Assembly (NCBI GenBank): GCA_002292375.1
Contig: DBBV01000022.1
Location: forward strand, 1 to 59,274
Source: Methylococcaceae bacterium UBA975
Lineage (GTDB): Bacteria > Pseudomonadota > Gammaproteobacteria > Methylococcales > Cycloclasticaceae
Length of the DNA stretch: 59,274 nucleotides
Direction: 5' to 3'
The notes below the pieces were generated by a model, which worked only from the letters and a program-made list of their open reading frames with translations, ran no database searches and had not been told where the DNA came from. Below, piece by piece: positions 16,876-24,797 of this stretch (positions are counted from its first letter, which is position 1; the number at the start of each line of letters is the position of its first letter). The position numbers were made by a program, and so were the translations under genes.

Positions 16876-17379
16876 ATGCGCCTATTTGACAAAGTAAAGA
16901 CGGCCTTTTCGTCAAAGCAATCGGGTTTACAGCTAAAACCTTTAAAAAATACAGATTTACCAGAGGTATTAATTATTGAGGGGCGGGTATACGATTTCCC
17001 CTGGAGTGAGCAGATATTTAAGGACTGCTTAGCGATGAACTATTCCAGTTGGGGCTTAATGCATGAAGGTGAGTTGATCGGTTACGCGATTTTATCCATA
17101 GCCGTCGGCGAGGCGCACGTATTAAATATTTGTATTAACCCGAATAAGCAAGGCCTAGGGTTCGGTGGTCATTTTTTGCAACAATTATTTAAGGTGGCAA
17201 AAGGCAAGAAGGCAGAGCGTATGTTTTTGGAAGTGCGACCTTCAAATACGCGAGCGGTGGGGTTGTATGAAAAACTTGGTTTTGCTCAAATTGGGCAGCG
17301 TAAAAACTATTACCCTGCCGGTGACGGTAGAGAAGACGCGCTGGTTTATTCTATCGATTTAAACCCAACCGTAATTTAA
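16876..17379 (+). CDS. rimI: Ribosomal protein S18-alanine N-acetyltransferase RimI-like
   Basis: A 167-residue GNAT acetyltransferase. The acetyl-CoA loop NKQGLGFGG lies at about 89-97, and the C-terminal RPSNTRAVGLYEKLGF signature is typical of RimI, which acetylates the N-terminal alanine of ribosomal protein S18. It starts immediately after the stop of the UDG-like gene (no gap), so translation is coupled. The N terminus is about 20 residues longer than in E. coli RimI. Confidence 0.88.
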   Translation: MRLFDKVKTAFSSKQSGLQLKPLKNTDLPEVLIIEGRVYDFPWSEQIFKDCLAMNYSSWGLMHEGELIGYAILSIAVGEAHVLNICINPNKQGLGFGGHFLQQLFKVAKGKKAERMFLEVRPSNTRAVGLYEKLGFAQIGQRKNYYPAGDGREDALVYSIDLNPTVI

Positions 17380-17457
17380 TCGAATTTGTCAGCGTGATGG
17401 GCGACTACTTTAGGGCGCTGGCGTATAATAATCACCTTACTTCATATAAATAACATC

Positions 17458-19029
17458 ATGCCCAGTGAATTCAAAAAGCGGAGGACCTTCGCTATTATCT
17501 CTCACCCCGATGCGGGTAAAACCACGCTAACAGAAAAACTGTTGTTATTCGGTGGTGCGATTCAAATGGCCGGCTCGGTAAAGGGGCGTAAAGCCTCACG
17601 TCACGCCACCTCCGATTGGATGGAAATGGAAAAAGAACGGGGCATCTCGGTGACTACCTCGGTGATGCAATTTGAGCACAACAGTAAATTATTGAATTTG
17701 CTGGATACACCAGGCCATGAGGATTTTTCTGAAGACACCTATCGAACCCTTACTGCTGTTGACTCCGCTCTGATGGTGATCGATTGTGCCAAAGGGGTTG
17801 AAGATCGAACGATTAAATTGATGGAAGTGTGTCGTTTGCGTGACACCCCGATTATTACCTTTATTAACAAGCTCGATCGTGAAGGACGTGATCCTTTAGA
17901 GTTAATTGATGAGGTCGAGTCCGTGCTTAAAATTGAGTGTGCACCGATGACATGGCCGATTGGTATGGGTAAGGGGTTCAAAGGGGTCTACCACCTGTAT
18001 AAAGACGAGGTTCACGTGTTTAGCCCGACACACGGCGGTAAGATTGCCACAGGTGAAGTCTTTAAAGGCTTAGATGATCCTAAATTAAAAGACTTATTGG
18101 GCGGTCAGGCAGACAGCTTTTTTGAAGAGCTGGAGTTGGTCAGAGAAGCGAGCACACCGTTCGATATTGAGGCATATTTGGCGGGCAAGCAAACCCCGGT
18201 ATTTTTTGGTTCGGCGGTCAATAATTTTGGTGTTAGCGAGTTATTAGACGCATTTGCCGAATACGCGCCGCAACCACAAGCCCGCGAGGCAGTGGAGCGA
18301 TCGGTGGCGCCCGAAGAAGCGAATTTTTCCGGTTTTGTTTTTAAAGTACAAGCAAACATGGATCCGGCGCATCGGGATCGGATAGCGTTTATGCGTATTT
18401 GTTCCGGTGAGTATTCTCAGGGTATGAAAATGAATCACGTGCGTTTGGGTAAAAACATTCAAGTGGGTAACGCGATTACGTTTCAAGCAGACAGCCGTAA
18501 AAGCGTTACTCAGGCCTTCGCCGGCGATATTATAGGCTTACATAACCACGGCACCATACAAGTAGGCGACACCTTTACCCAAGGAGAAAAACTAAAGTTC
18601 GGCGGCATACCTTACTTTGCCCCCGAGCTATTTCGACGCGCAGTGTTAAAAGACCCGTTACGCATGAAAGCCTTACAAAAAGGTTTGCAACAGCTTACCG
18701 AAGAAGGCGCAACGCAGTTATTTAAGCCGATGAAAAACAATAACTTAATTTTGGGTGCAGTCGGCGTATTGCAATTTGAGGTGACCGCGCATCGACTTAA
18801 AAACGAGTATAACGTTGAATGCGTGTACGACAATGCACCTATCGCGACGGCGAGGTGGGTGAGTGCCAGCAACCCACAAAAACTGGAAGAGTTTAAAAAG
18901 AAAGCGCATGATAACCTAGCTGAAGACGGCAGTGGCTATTTGGTCTATTTAGCCCCCAGCCGCGTTAATTTATCGTTAACCCAAGAGCGTTGGCCAGATA
19001 TTAAATTTAGCGCCACGCGTGAACTGTAG
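17458..19029 (+). CDS. prfC: Peptide chain release factor 3
   Basis: A 523-residue translation GTPase that recycles release factors 1 and 2 from the ribosome. G1 is SHPDAGKTTLTEK at 15-27, G3 DTPGHEDFSEDTYR and G4 NKLD, followed by the beta-barrel domain and the RF3 C-terminal domain. Length is normal (E. coli 529). It is followed 9 bases later by a glyoxalase II gene. Confidence 0.97.
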   Translation: MPSEFKKRRTFAIISHPDAGKTTLTEKLLLFGGAIQMAGSVKGRKASRHATSDWMEMEKERGISVTTSVMQFEHNSKLLNLLDTPGHEDFSEDTYRTLTAVDSALMVIDCAKGVEDRTIKLMEVCRLRDTPIITFINKLDREGRDPLELIDEVESVLKIECAPMTWPIGMGKGFKGVYHLYKDEVHVFSPTHGGKIATGEVFKGLDDPKLKDLLGGQADSFFEELELVREASTPFDIEAYLAGKQTPVFFGSAVNNFGVSELLDAFAEYAPQPQAREAVERSVAPEEANFSGFVFKVQANMDPAHRDRIAFMRICSGEYSQGMKMNHVRLGKNIQVGNAITFQADSRKSVTQAFAGDIIGLHNHGTIQVGDTFTQGEKLKFGGIPYFAPELFRRAVLKDPLRMKALQKGLQQLTEEGATQLFKPMKNNNLILGAVGVLQFEVTAHRLKNEYNVECVYDNAPIATARWVSASNPQKLEEFKKKAHDNLAEDGSGYLVYLAPSRVNLSLTQERWPDIKFSATREL

Positions 19030-19038
19030 GAGCACATA

Positions 19039-19743
19039 ATGACGGATAAACACTTTACTATAGATGCGCTTGAACTCGGTCCGATGGAAAATTTTGTCTA
19101 TTTAATTCAGGATCATGACAGTAAAAGAGCGGCCATTGTTGACCCTGCTTGGGACGTAGCCAAAGCCATTGAGCTGGTTAATCAACGCGGCTATACGATT
19201 ACCGATATTTTACTTACTCATAGCCACCATGATCATATTAACGGCATTGCTGATGTATTAAATGTATTCGATGCTGAGCTTCACCTGCTAAAACAAGAGG
19301 CCGACTTTTGGGGTGAACATGAGGGCACGCCGAGTTTGCATTACGGCGGTGATGAGCTGTTGTTAGGCAAAACAGCGATTAAAATGTTACATACGCCAGG
19401 GCATACACCGGGGTCGGCGTGCTATCACGTCGACGACCAGTTGCTTACCGGCGATACGATGTTCGTATACGGTTGCGGGCGCTGTGACTTTAGCGGCGGC
19501 GACCCTGAAGTGATGTTTAATACGCTGAATAAAATACGTACAGAGCTACCCTCATCGACGACCATTTTGCCAGGGCACAACTACGCAGTTAAAAAAACCT
19601 CCACACTGGCCGAACAAATAAAAGGTAACCCGTTTTTGCACCATCATAATGTGCAAGACTTTGTGCAATACCGGATGAATACGCCAAAACGCAAAAGTCC
19701 TTACGAGGCAGAAACAGAGGCCGGTTGCGGGCATGACCACTGA
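19039..19743 (+). CDS. Metallo-beta-lactamase-fold hydrolase, glyoxalase II-like
   Basis: A 234-residue cytosolic hydrolase. It carries the dinuclear metal motif THSHHDH (66-72), GHTPGS, GDTMFVYGCGRCDF and PGHNY, as expected of hydroxyacylglutathione hydrolase (GloB) or of a close relative such as a persulfide dioxygenase. The C-terminal region with NPFL and the substrate-binding RMNTPKRKSPYEAE segment fits a glutathione thioester hydrolase. The Cys/His-rich tail CGHDH is unusual. A BFD-type ferredoxin gene follows in the same direction. Confidence 0.75.
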   Translation: MTDKHFTIDALELGPMENFVYLIQDHDSKRAAIVDPAWDVAKAIELVNQRGYTITDILLTHSHHDHINGIADVLNVFDAELHLLKQEADFWGEHEGTPSLHYGGDELLLGKTAIKMLHTPGHTPGSACYHVDDQLLTGDTMFVYGCGRCDFSGGDPEVMFNTLNKIRTELPSSTTILPGHNYAVKKTSTLAEQIKGNPFLHHHNVQDFVQYRMNTPKRKSPYEAETEAGCGHDH

Positions 19744-19752
19744 GCAATAGAC

Positions 19753-19950
19753 GTGGCCTACGAGTTTAAAGAGGATGACGTTATTTGTAGTTGTACGCAG
19801 TTGACTAAACAGCAGTTTCTTGCAGCAATTAAAGACCAACAAATAACATCACTTGATCAAGCGCGTGAAAAGACTGGGGTCAATGTCGCCTGTGGGCTGT
19901 GTATTTATATCGTTGAAAAATTATTGGCAGATAGTCTTTCGCTGCAATAA
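19753..19950 (+). CDS. BFD-like [2Fe-2S] ferredoxin
   Basis: A 65-residue protein with the four-cysteine pattern of the bacterioferritin-associated ferredoxin fold: CSC (C12, C14) and CGLC (C47, C50). BFD proteins deliver electrons to ferric iron stores, and the same fold occurs as a module in nitrite reductases and other redox enzymes. The start is a GTG at 19753 with a weak Shine-Dalgarno, 9 bases after the GloB-like stop. Its last 30 bases overlap the 3' end of tpm on the other strand. Confidence 0.7.
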   Translation: MAYEFKEDDVICSCTQLTKQQFLAAIKDQQITSLDQAREKTGVNVACGLCIYIVEKLLADSLSLQ

Positions 19951-20589
19951 AAAAACGTGCTCAAACATCGCGCTGACGCCTTTGTTTTTAAATCGCGGTG
20001 AGGCATCAATAATGTCCTTAGAGTCTAAGCGTTCGATACGGTGCTGTTTGGATAATAATCGTTCCACCGCATCTACAGGTACAGAAAAGGGTGGGCCATT
20101 CATCTCATTTTGCGGGTACTCGATGGTGATGAGTAGGCGGCGTTTTTCTTCAGTCAACAAGTCATCTAGTTTTTCGATATAAGCTAGGCGCATCTCTGGC
20201 GGAAAAGCAATTAACGAGGCGCGGTCATACACTAAACTGCAGTTAATCACGTCGGCTTGTGTGAGCTGAAAAAAATCGCCACACAATACGGTGATGTTCG
20301 CATAGCGGTATTCAATAAAAGACTCACCTTGGGTAATAATGGGTTTGAGGTTGTTGTCACTAAAAAAATCGTCCACGGCTGTTTGGCTAAGCTCAACACC
20401 GATGACCTGTTTAACACGCTCAGCTAGCCAAATCAGGTCTTTGCTTTTTCCGCATAAGGGTACAAAAACCGTGTCATCTACGGTGGCTTGCAGGGCACTC
20501 CAATACTGAATTAACAGCGGATTGACCTCATGTAGATGAAAGCCTATTTCACTTTTTTTCCAACGTTCATGCCAAAATTTATGTTCCAT
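19921..20589 (-). CDS. tpm: Thiopurine S-methyltransferase
   Basis: A 222-residue SAM-dependent methyltransferase. The N terminus WHERWKKSEIGFH, the VFVPLCGKSKDLIWLAE segment near 42-58 and GVELSQTA are hallmarks of the Tpm family, which methylates thiopurines and, in bacteria, selenium and tellurium oxyanions. It overlaps the diguanylate cyclase by 11 bases (the upstream stop lies inside its first codons), so the two are translated together. The physiological substrate here is unknown. Confidence 0.9.
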   Translation of the reverse strand: MEHKFWHERWKKSEIGFHLHEVNPLLIQYWSALQATVDDTVFVPLCGKSKDLIWLAERVKQVIGVELSQTAVDDFFSDNNLKPIITQGESFIEYRYANITVLCGDFFQLTQADVINCSLVYDRASLIAFPPEMRLAYIEKLDDLLTEEKRRLLITIEYPQNEMNGPPFSVPVDAVERLLSKQHRIERLDSKDIIDASPRFKNKGVSAMFEHVFLLQRKTICQ

Positions 20590-21772
20590 AAGACGGTTTT
20601 TGATAAATGGATGTTTTGTTTCTACCTGACTGCTTAGCTAGGTAGAGTGCTTTATCGGCTTTATTATACAGATCGTCAAATGTTTCATTGATGGGCGTTT
20701 CAAGTGAGGCGACGCCAATCGAAATGGTGAGCTGTTTTTTTATTGGGTTTTTAGTGTGCTCAATAGCCAGTGCGTTGATAGCATCATGTACTGATTGTGT
20801 TATTTGATTGAGGTTTGCAGTATCGTCGCCTAATAGAATAGCCGCGAATTCTTCACCACCGATCCTAAAGATAAGGTCAGTAGACCGCCGTAATGTTTGT
20901 AGTAAGGTGTTGGCGATGTCTGATAATGCCTTATCGCCAGCAGGGTGGCCATACAGATCGTTGTAGGGTTTAAAGAAGTCGACATCAAGCATTAGTAGGT
21001 GGATGCTAGATTTAAGCCGTTTGGCTTCATTTGTTTTGAGAACGCCGATCTCGTCAAAGTGACGTCTATTGAACAACTGCGTCAAGCCGTCTTTTATGCT
21101 TAGGTCTAGTAACTGTTTTTTACTGTCTTCTAAACTGTTGATGAGTTGATTAGTGTTCCGTTCTGCCAGGTACACTTGCCGTTTTTGTCTTTCGAGCATG
21201 TAACCCGCAATAGATGCGATGACAAAAAAACCAAACAAATTAAATAGGCCAAAACTAAAGTCTATGATTGGTTGATGGGTGAGTAGGATTGCCATTACTG
21301 AAGCACAGAAATATAACAGAGTAAGCAATAAGGCGTGAGCCCAGTTGATGCCAAATAAGATAAAAAAAGCGGCGACGGGTAAACCTGTAGAATAAAAGAT
21401 CATGTTGCTTAATGAAGGCATGCGGTACACAGCAACTAGAATTCCTGTGCTAATGACAATAGTCGATAAGGCGTTATAGCTTAGGCTGTGTGAAGCGTAG
21501 AGGCGATGATAGGTGAAAGTATAAAATAAGACGCAATGTAAAACGATGATGATATAAACAGTGGAATACGTTGTTTGGTAATTGATAGTTTGTATCGGAA
21601 GAAGAACAAAGTAATAAACGCTATACAAGAAGATTGCCACAAACATGGTTAACCTAACTAAACGGCTGTTAAGGTTCAGCTGTTTTGCTTGAAAGTCTTT
21701 CTCCGTGGCTTGGTCAGCGAAAGTAAGCTTTAATTTTGATTTGAATTTTACAGCGTCGTTTGCTTCGGTCAT
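20579..21772 (-). CDS. Membrane-bound diguanylate cyclase
   Basis: A 397-residue protein: a cytosolic N terminus, about six transmembrane helices (44-190) with no recognisable sensor domain, a short coiled coil (195-222) and a GGDEF domain. The active site is GGEEF at 305-309 and the inhibitory I-site RSTD (296-299) lies five residues before it, so it should make cyclic di-GMP with product feedback. It overlaps tpm and is the first gene of that pair. The stimulus sensed by the membrane part is not evident. Confidence 0.93.
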   Translation of the reverse strand: MTEANDAVKFKSKLKLTFADQATEKDFQAKQLNLNSRLVRLTMFVAIFLYSVYYFVLLPIQTINYQTTYSTVYIIIVLHCVLFYTFTYHRLYASHSLSYNALSTIVISTGILVAVYRMPSLSNMIFYSTGLPVAAFFILFGINWAHALLLTLLYFCASVMAILLTHQPIIDFSFGLFNLFGFFVIASIAGYMLERQKRQVYLAERNTNQLINSLEDSKKQLLDLSIKDGLTQLFNRRHFDEIGVLKTNEAKRLKSSIHLLMLDVDFFKPYNDLYGHPAGDKALSDIANTLLQTLRRSTDLIFRIGGEEFAAILLGDDTANLNQITQSVHDAINALAIEHTKNPIKKQLTISIGVASLETPINETFDDLYNKADKALYLAKQSGRNKTSIYQKPSYGT

Positions 21773-21839
21773 GGCTTAGCCGTTAATGTAAAAACAGGTG
21801 CTGCTCTACACTATAGACCATGATGGAGAGCACGTTATA

Positions 21840-23540
21840 TCAATTCATCAAATAATCAATAATGTCCGCTAATGGAATGTCTTTGCTGTCTGTATCTGTT
21901 CGACTTTTATATTCCACCGTGCCCTTGTCTAGGCCTTTATCACCTAAGACGATACGGTGTGGAATACCAATTAACTCCATATCCGAAAACATAAAGCCAG
22001 GGCGTACCTTGCGATCGTCGAATAAAACATCAAAACCGGCAGCTTGCAGTTCGTTATACAGTTTTTCGGCCGCAGCTTTTAAGCGTTCAGATTTGTGCAT
22101 GTTCATCGGTAAAAGGGCAATTTGAAAGGGCGCTAAAGCCTCCGGCCAGATAATGCCTTTATCATCGTGGTGTTGTTCAATGGCCGCTGCGATCACACGC
22201 GACACGCCAATACCGTAACAACCCATGGTCAGGGTTTGGTTTTTTCCATTTTCGTCTAATACCGTAGCATTCATCGCTGCGCTGTATTTGGTGCCTAGCT
22301 GAAAAATATGCCCCACTTCTATGCCACGCGCGATCGTTAATGTGCCCATGCCATCCGGGCTTGGGTCACCTTCAACGACTTGGCGAATATCTTCAATTTG
22401 AATGGCTTCGGCTAAATCACGGCCCCAATTGACGCCGCTAAAGTGGTGGTCATTTTCATTCGCGCCGCAAACAAAATTAGCGAGCTGTGCAGCGCTGCGA
22501 TCTGCAATTAATGGAACCGTAAGCCCGATAGGGCCTAGATAGCCAGCGTCGCAACCAGCGGTCTGTCTAATTTGTTCTTCGCTGGCCATGGTTAACGGAC
22601 TTAAAACACCGTCCAGCTTTTCAGCTTTAATTTCATTAAGCGTGTGGTCGCCACGAAGCAATAGCGCGACAACGTTGTCGTTATCGCCTTTAACCAACAG
22701 GGTTTTCATGCATTGCGAGGCGTCGATCGTTAAAAAGCTACTGACTTCTTCTATGCTACGTTTTTGGCTGGTTAGGATTTTCTCTATAGCTTGAGTGGGG
22801 GCGGCTCGTTCAGCACTCGGCGCTATGGCTTCGGCCTTTTCTACGTTGGCTGCGTACTGGCTGTCGGTTGAAAAAGCGATGGCATCTTCGCCGGAGTCAG
22901 CCAGCACATGAAATTCGTGCGATGCATTGCCACCAATTGAGCCAGTGTCTGCCAGCACGGGCCTAAAATTAAGGCCGAGTGTGCTAAAAATGTTGTGATA
23001 CGCCTGAAACATGCGCTCATACGTTTGTTGTAAGGATTCGTCGCTAAGGTGAAATGAGTAGGCGTCTTTCATTAAAAATTCGCGCGCTCGCATAACACCG
23101 AAACGTGGGCGAATTTCATCACGAAATTTTGTTTGTATTTGGTAGTAATTGATCGGTAATTGTTTGTAACTTTTTATTTCATTGCGCGCCAATTCTGTGA
23201 CAATTTCTTCATGCGTTGGGCCTAAACAAAATTCGCGTCCATGGCGATCATGGAGTCGAGCTAACTCGGGGCCATATTGTTCCCATCGACCTGACTCCTG
23301 CCAAAGCTCGGCGGGTTGTACTACTGGCATAGACACTTCAAGTGCACCGGCTTTGTTCATTTCATCGCGCACAACTGCTTGCACCTTGTGTAGCACCCGA
23401 ACGCCTAAGGGTAACCAGCTATATAGCCCAGCCGCCAATTTGCGGATTAGGCCGGCTCTAATCATCAATTGGTGGCTGATGATTTCAGCGTCTGACGGGG
23501 TTTCTTTAACGGTATTTAGGGGGAATTGGCTGGTGCGCAT
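21840..23540 (-). CDS. proS: Prolyl-tRNA synthetase
   Basis: A 566-residue class II synthetase of the bacterial type. The catalytic core is split by the editing (INS) domain between the motif 2 region and motif 3 (roughly 230-390), which hydrolyses Ala-tRNA(Pro). The N terminus RTSQFPLNTVKETPSDAE and the C-terminal anticodon-binding domain are typical, and length is normal (E. coli 572). Confidence 0.97.
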   Translation of the reverse strand: MRTSQFPLNTVKETPSDAEIISHQLMIRAGLIRKLAAGLYSWLPLGVRVLHKVQAVVRDEMNKAGALEVSMPVVQPAELWQESGRWEQYGPELARLHDRHGREFCLGPTHEEIVTELARNEIKSYKQLPINYYQIQTKFRDEIRPRFGVMRAREFLMKDAYSFHLSDESLQQTYERMFQAYHNIFSTLGLNFRPVLADTGSIGGNASHEFHVLADSGEDAIAFSTDSQYAANVEKAEAIAPSAERAAPTQAIEKILTSQKRSIEEVSSFLTIDASQCMKTLLVKGDNDNVVALLLRGDHTLNEIKAEKLDGVLSPLTMASEEQIRQTAGCDAGYLGPIGLTVPLIADRSAAQLANFVCGANENDHHFSGVNWGRDLAEAIQIEDIRQVVEGDPSPDGMGTLTIARGIEVGHIFQLGTKYSAAMNATVLDENGKNQTLTMGCYGIGVSRVIAAAIEQHHDDKGIIWPEALAPFQIALLPMNMHKSERLKAAAEKLYNELQAAGFDVLFDDRKVRPGFMFSDMELIGIPHRIVLGDKGLDKGTVEYKSRTDTDSKDIPLADIIDYLMN

Positions 23541-23634
23541 AATGGTTTGGGGTAAATAATTGGGTTAAATTAATCCCACATTCTACGATGAAAACATCGG
23601 CTAACCTAGTAGATTGCTCGAATTGCAACGGTTT

Positions 23635-24603
23635 TTAAGCGGCTAATTCTTTCCAGCGTTTTAGTTTCCTATCTAAGGTGCGTCTAGAAATGCCCAAGGT
23701 CAACGCGGCTTTAGATTTATTGCCATTGTTTTCGTGGATGGTATGGAGAATAAACGTTTTCTCGTGCGCCTCTAAGCTTTTATCAGCTGTCTTTTGCGCT
23801 GACTCTTGATGCGCTAGTTTTTGCTCTAAAGGGATGTTCAGCAGAAGCGAACGCTCGATATGGTTTCTTAATTCTCGAATATTACCGGGCCAGTGGTAGG
23901 TTTTGAGCGCTTTAAGCGCTTGGGGCGTTAAGGTGGTCGCTGGCAAGCTGTGTTCTTCACACAATTGAGCGATAAAGCTTTTGCTGAGCCCCTCAATGTC
24001 GTCTAAGCGATCACGTAAGGGTGGGGCGGTAAAAGGTAACACGCTCAAGCGGTAAAACAAGTCGGCTCTGAATGCGCCCTCTTTAACCAGTTGTTTTAAA
24101 TGGCGGTTGGTGGCAGCGATGATGCGCACGCTGCTTGTGAGTTCGATGTCGGCCCCGACGGGGCGAAAGGTTTTTTCTTCAAGCAAGTGCAGTAACTTGG
24201 CTTGAAAGTCGTAAGCCAACTCGCCAATTTCATCTAAAAACAGGGTGCCGTTGTTGGCGCTCGCGACCAGGCCCGCTCTGGCTTGTTTGGCGCCGGTAAA
24301 AGCCCCTTTTGTATGACCGAAAAGTTCGGTTTCTAATAAGTTTTGACTAAAGGTTGCGCAATTGATGGATATAAATCGGCCCTTACGCCCACTGTTATCG
24401 TGAATACGCCTTGCGAGCAAGCTTTTACCGGTTCCTGTTTCACCTTCTAGTAAGATGGGTGAGCTTTTTGTTGCCACGCTATCCAGTGCATTTAACAAGC
24501 GGATTACGTCAGGGTTATCACCCGCATAGGGGTTACGGTCACGAATGGCTTTACGCTCGGAGGCAGATTTATGGTGATTCATTTGGCTTATGTAGGACGT
24601 CAT
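23635..24603 (-). CDS. Sigma-54-dependent activator, PspF-like (no sensor domain)
   Basis: A 322-residue enhancer-binding protein. After only about 28 residues comes the AAA+ domain: Walker A GETGTGKS (54-61), the sigma-54 contact loop GAFTGA (100-105), Walker B TLFLDEIGE and arginine fingers in FRADLFYRLSV. The C terminus has a Fis-type helix-turn-helix (NKSKAALTLGISRRTLDRKL). It has no receiver, PAS or GAF domain, like PspF. It is divergent from a porin whose promoter is a sigma-54 promoter, so that is its likely target. The ATG at 24603 overlaps an inverted repeat; an internal ATG at 24582 is possible. Confidence 0.92.
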   Translation of the reverse strand: MTSYISQMNHHKSASERKAIRDRNPYAGDNPDVIRLLNALDSVATKSSPILLEGETGTGKSLLARRIHDNSGRKGRFISINCATFSQNLLETELFGHTKGAFTGAKQARAGLVASANNGTLFLDEIGELAYDFQAKLLHLLEEKTFRPVGADIELTSSVRIIAATNRHLKQLVKEGAFRADLFYRLSVLPFTAPPLRDRLDDIEGLSKSFIAQLCEEHSLPATTLTPQALKALKTYHWPGNIRELRNHIERSLLLNIPLEQKLAHQESAQKTADKSLEAHEKTFILHTIHENNGNKSKAALTLGISRRTLDRKLKRWKELAA

Positions 24604-24636
24604 TTTGTCCCATTATTTTGAGACAAAATGTCCCAT
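24601..24636. promoter_or_regulatory. Inverted and direct repeats, probable activator binding site
   Basis: A 9-bp perfect inverted repeat CATTTTGTC (24601-24609) and GACAAAATG (24622-24630) with a 12-base spacer covers the start of the activator gene. A direct repeat TGTCCCAT occurs at 24606-24613 and 24629-24636, 23 bases apart. The block lies 84-119 bases upstream of the -24 element, where sigma-54 activators usually bind, and would also let the activator control its own gene. Confidence 0.55.
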
Positions 24637-24719
24637 AAGTCCAATGTCAATTAGCCTCAATGACTATTGAGCCGCAAAAAAAACAAGCAAATCAATGCGC
24701 CATCGGCAGCTCACCTAAC

Positions 24720-24735
24720 TGGCACTAGTTTTGCT
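24720..24735 (+). promoter_or_regulatory. Sigma-54 (-24/-12) promoter of the porin-tupA operon
   Basis: TGGCAC, five bases and TTGCT give the canonical -24/-12 elements, with GG (24721-24722) and GC (24733-24734) separated by exactly ten bases. Transcription should start near 24746, about 50 bases before the porin ATG. It is the only sigma-54 promoter I noticed and sits next to a sigma-54 activator gene. Confidence 0.85.
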
Positions 24736-24797
24736 CTAGTCAGTAAGATCGGCTCAAGTGAGAGCCAGTGAATTATAAATAAAAAATGGGAATACAA

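Noticed and set aside
24640..24797. Pho box or IHF site controlling the OprP-like porin
   Set aside because: No CTGTCAT direct repeats are seen, and AATCAATGCGCC matches only the first half of the IHF consensus.
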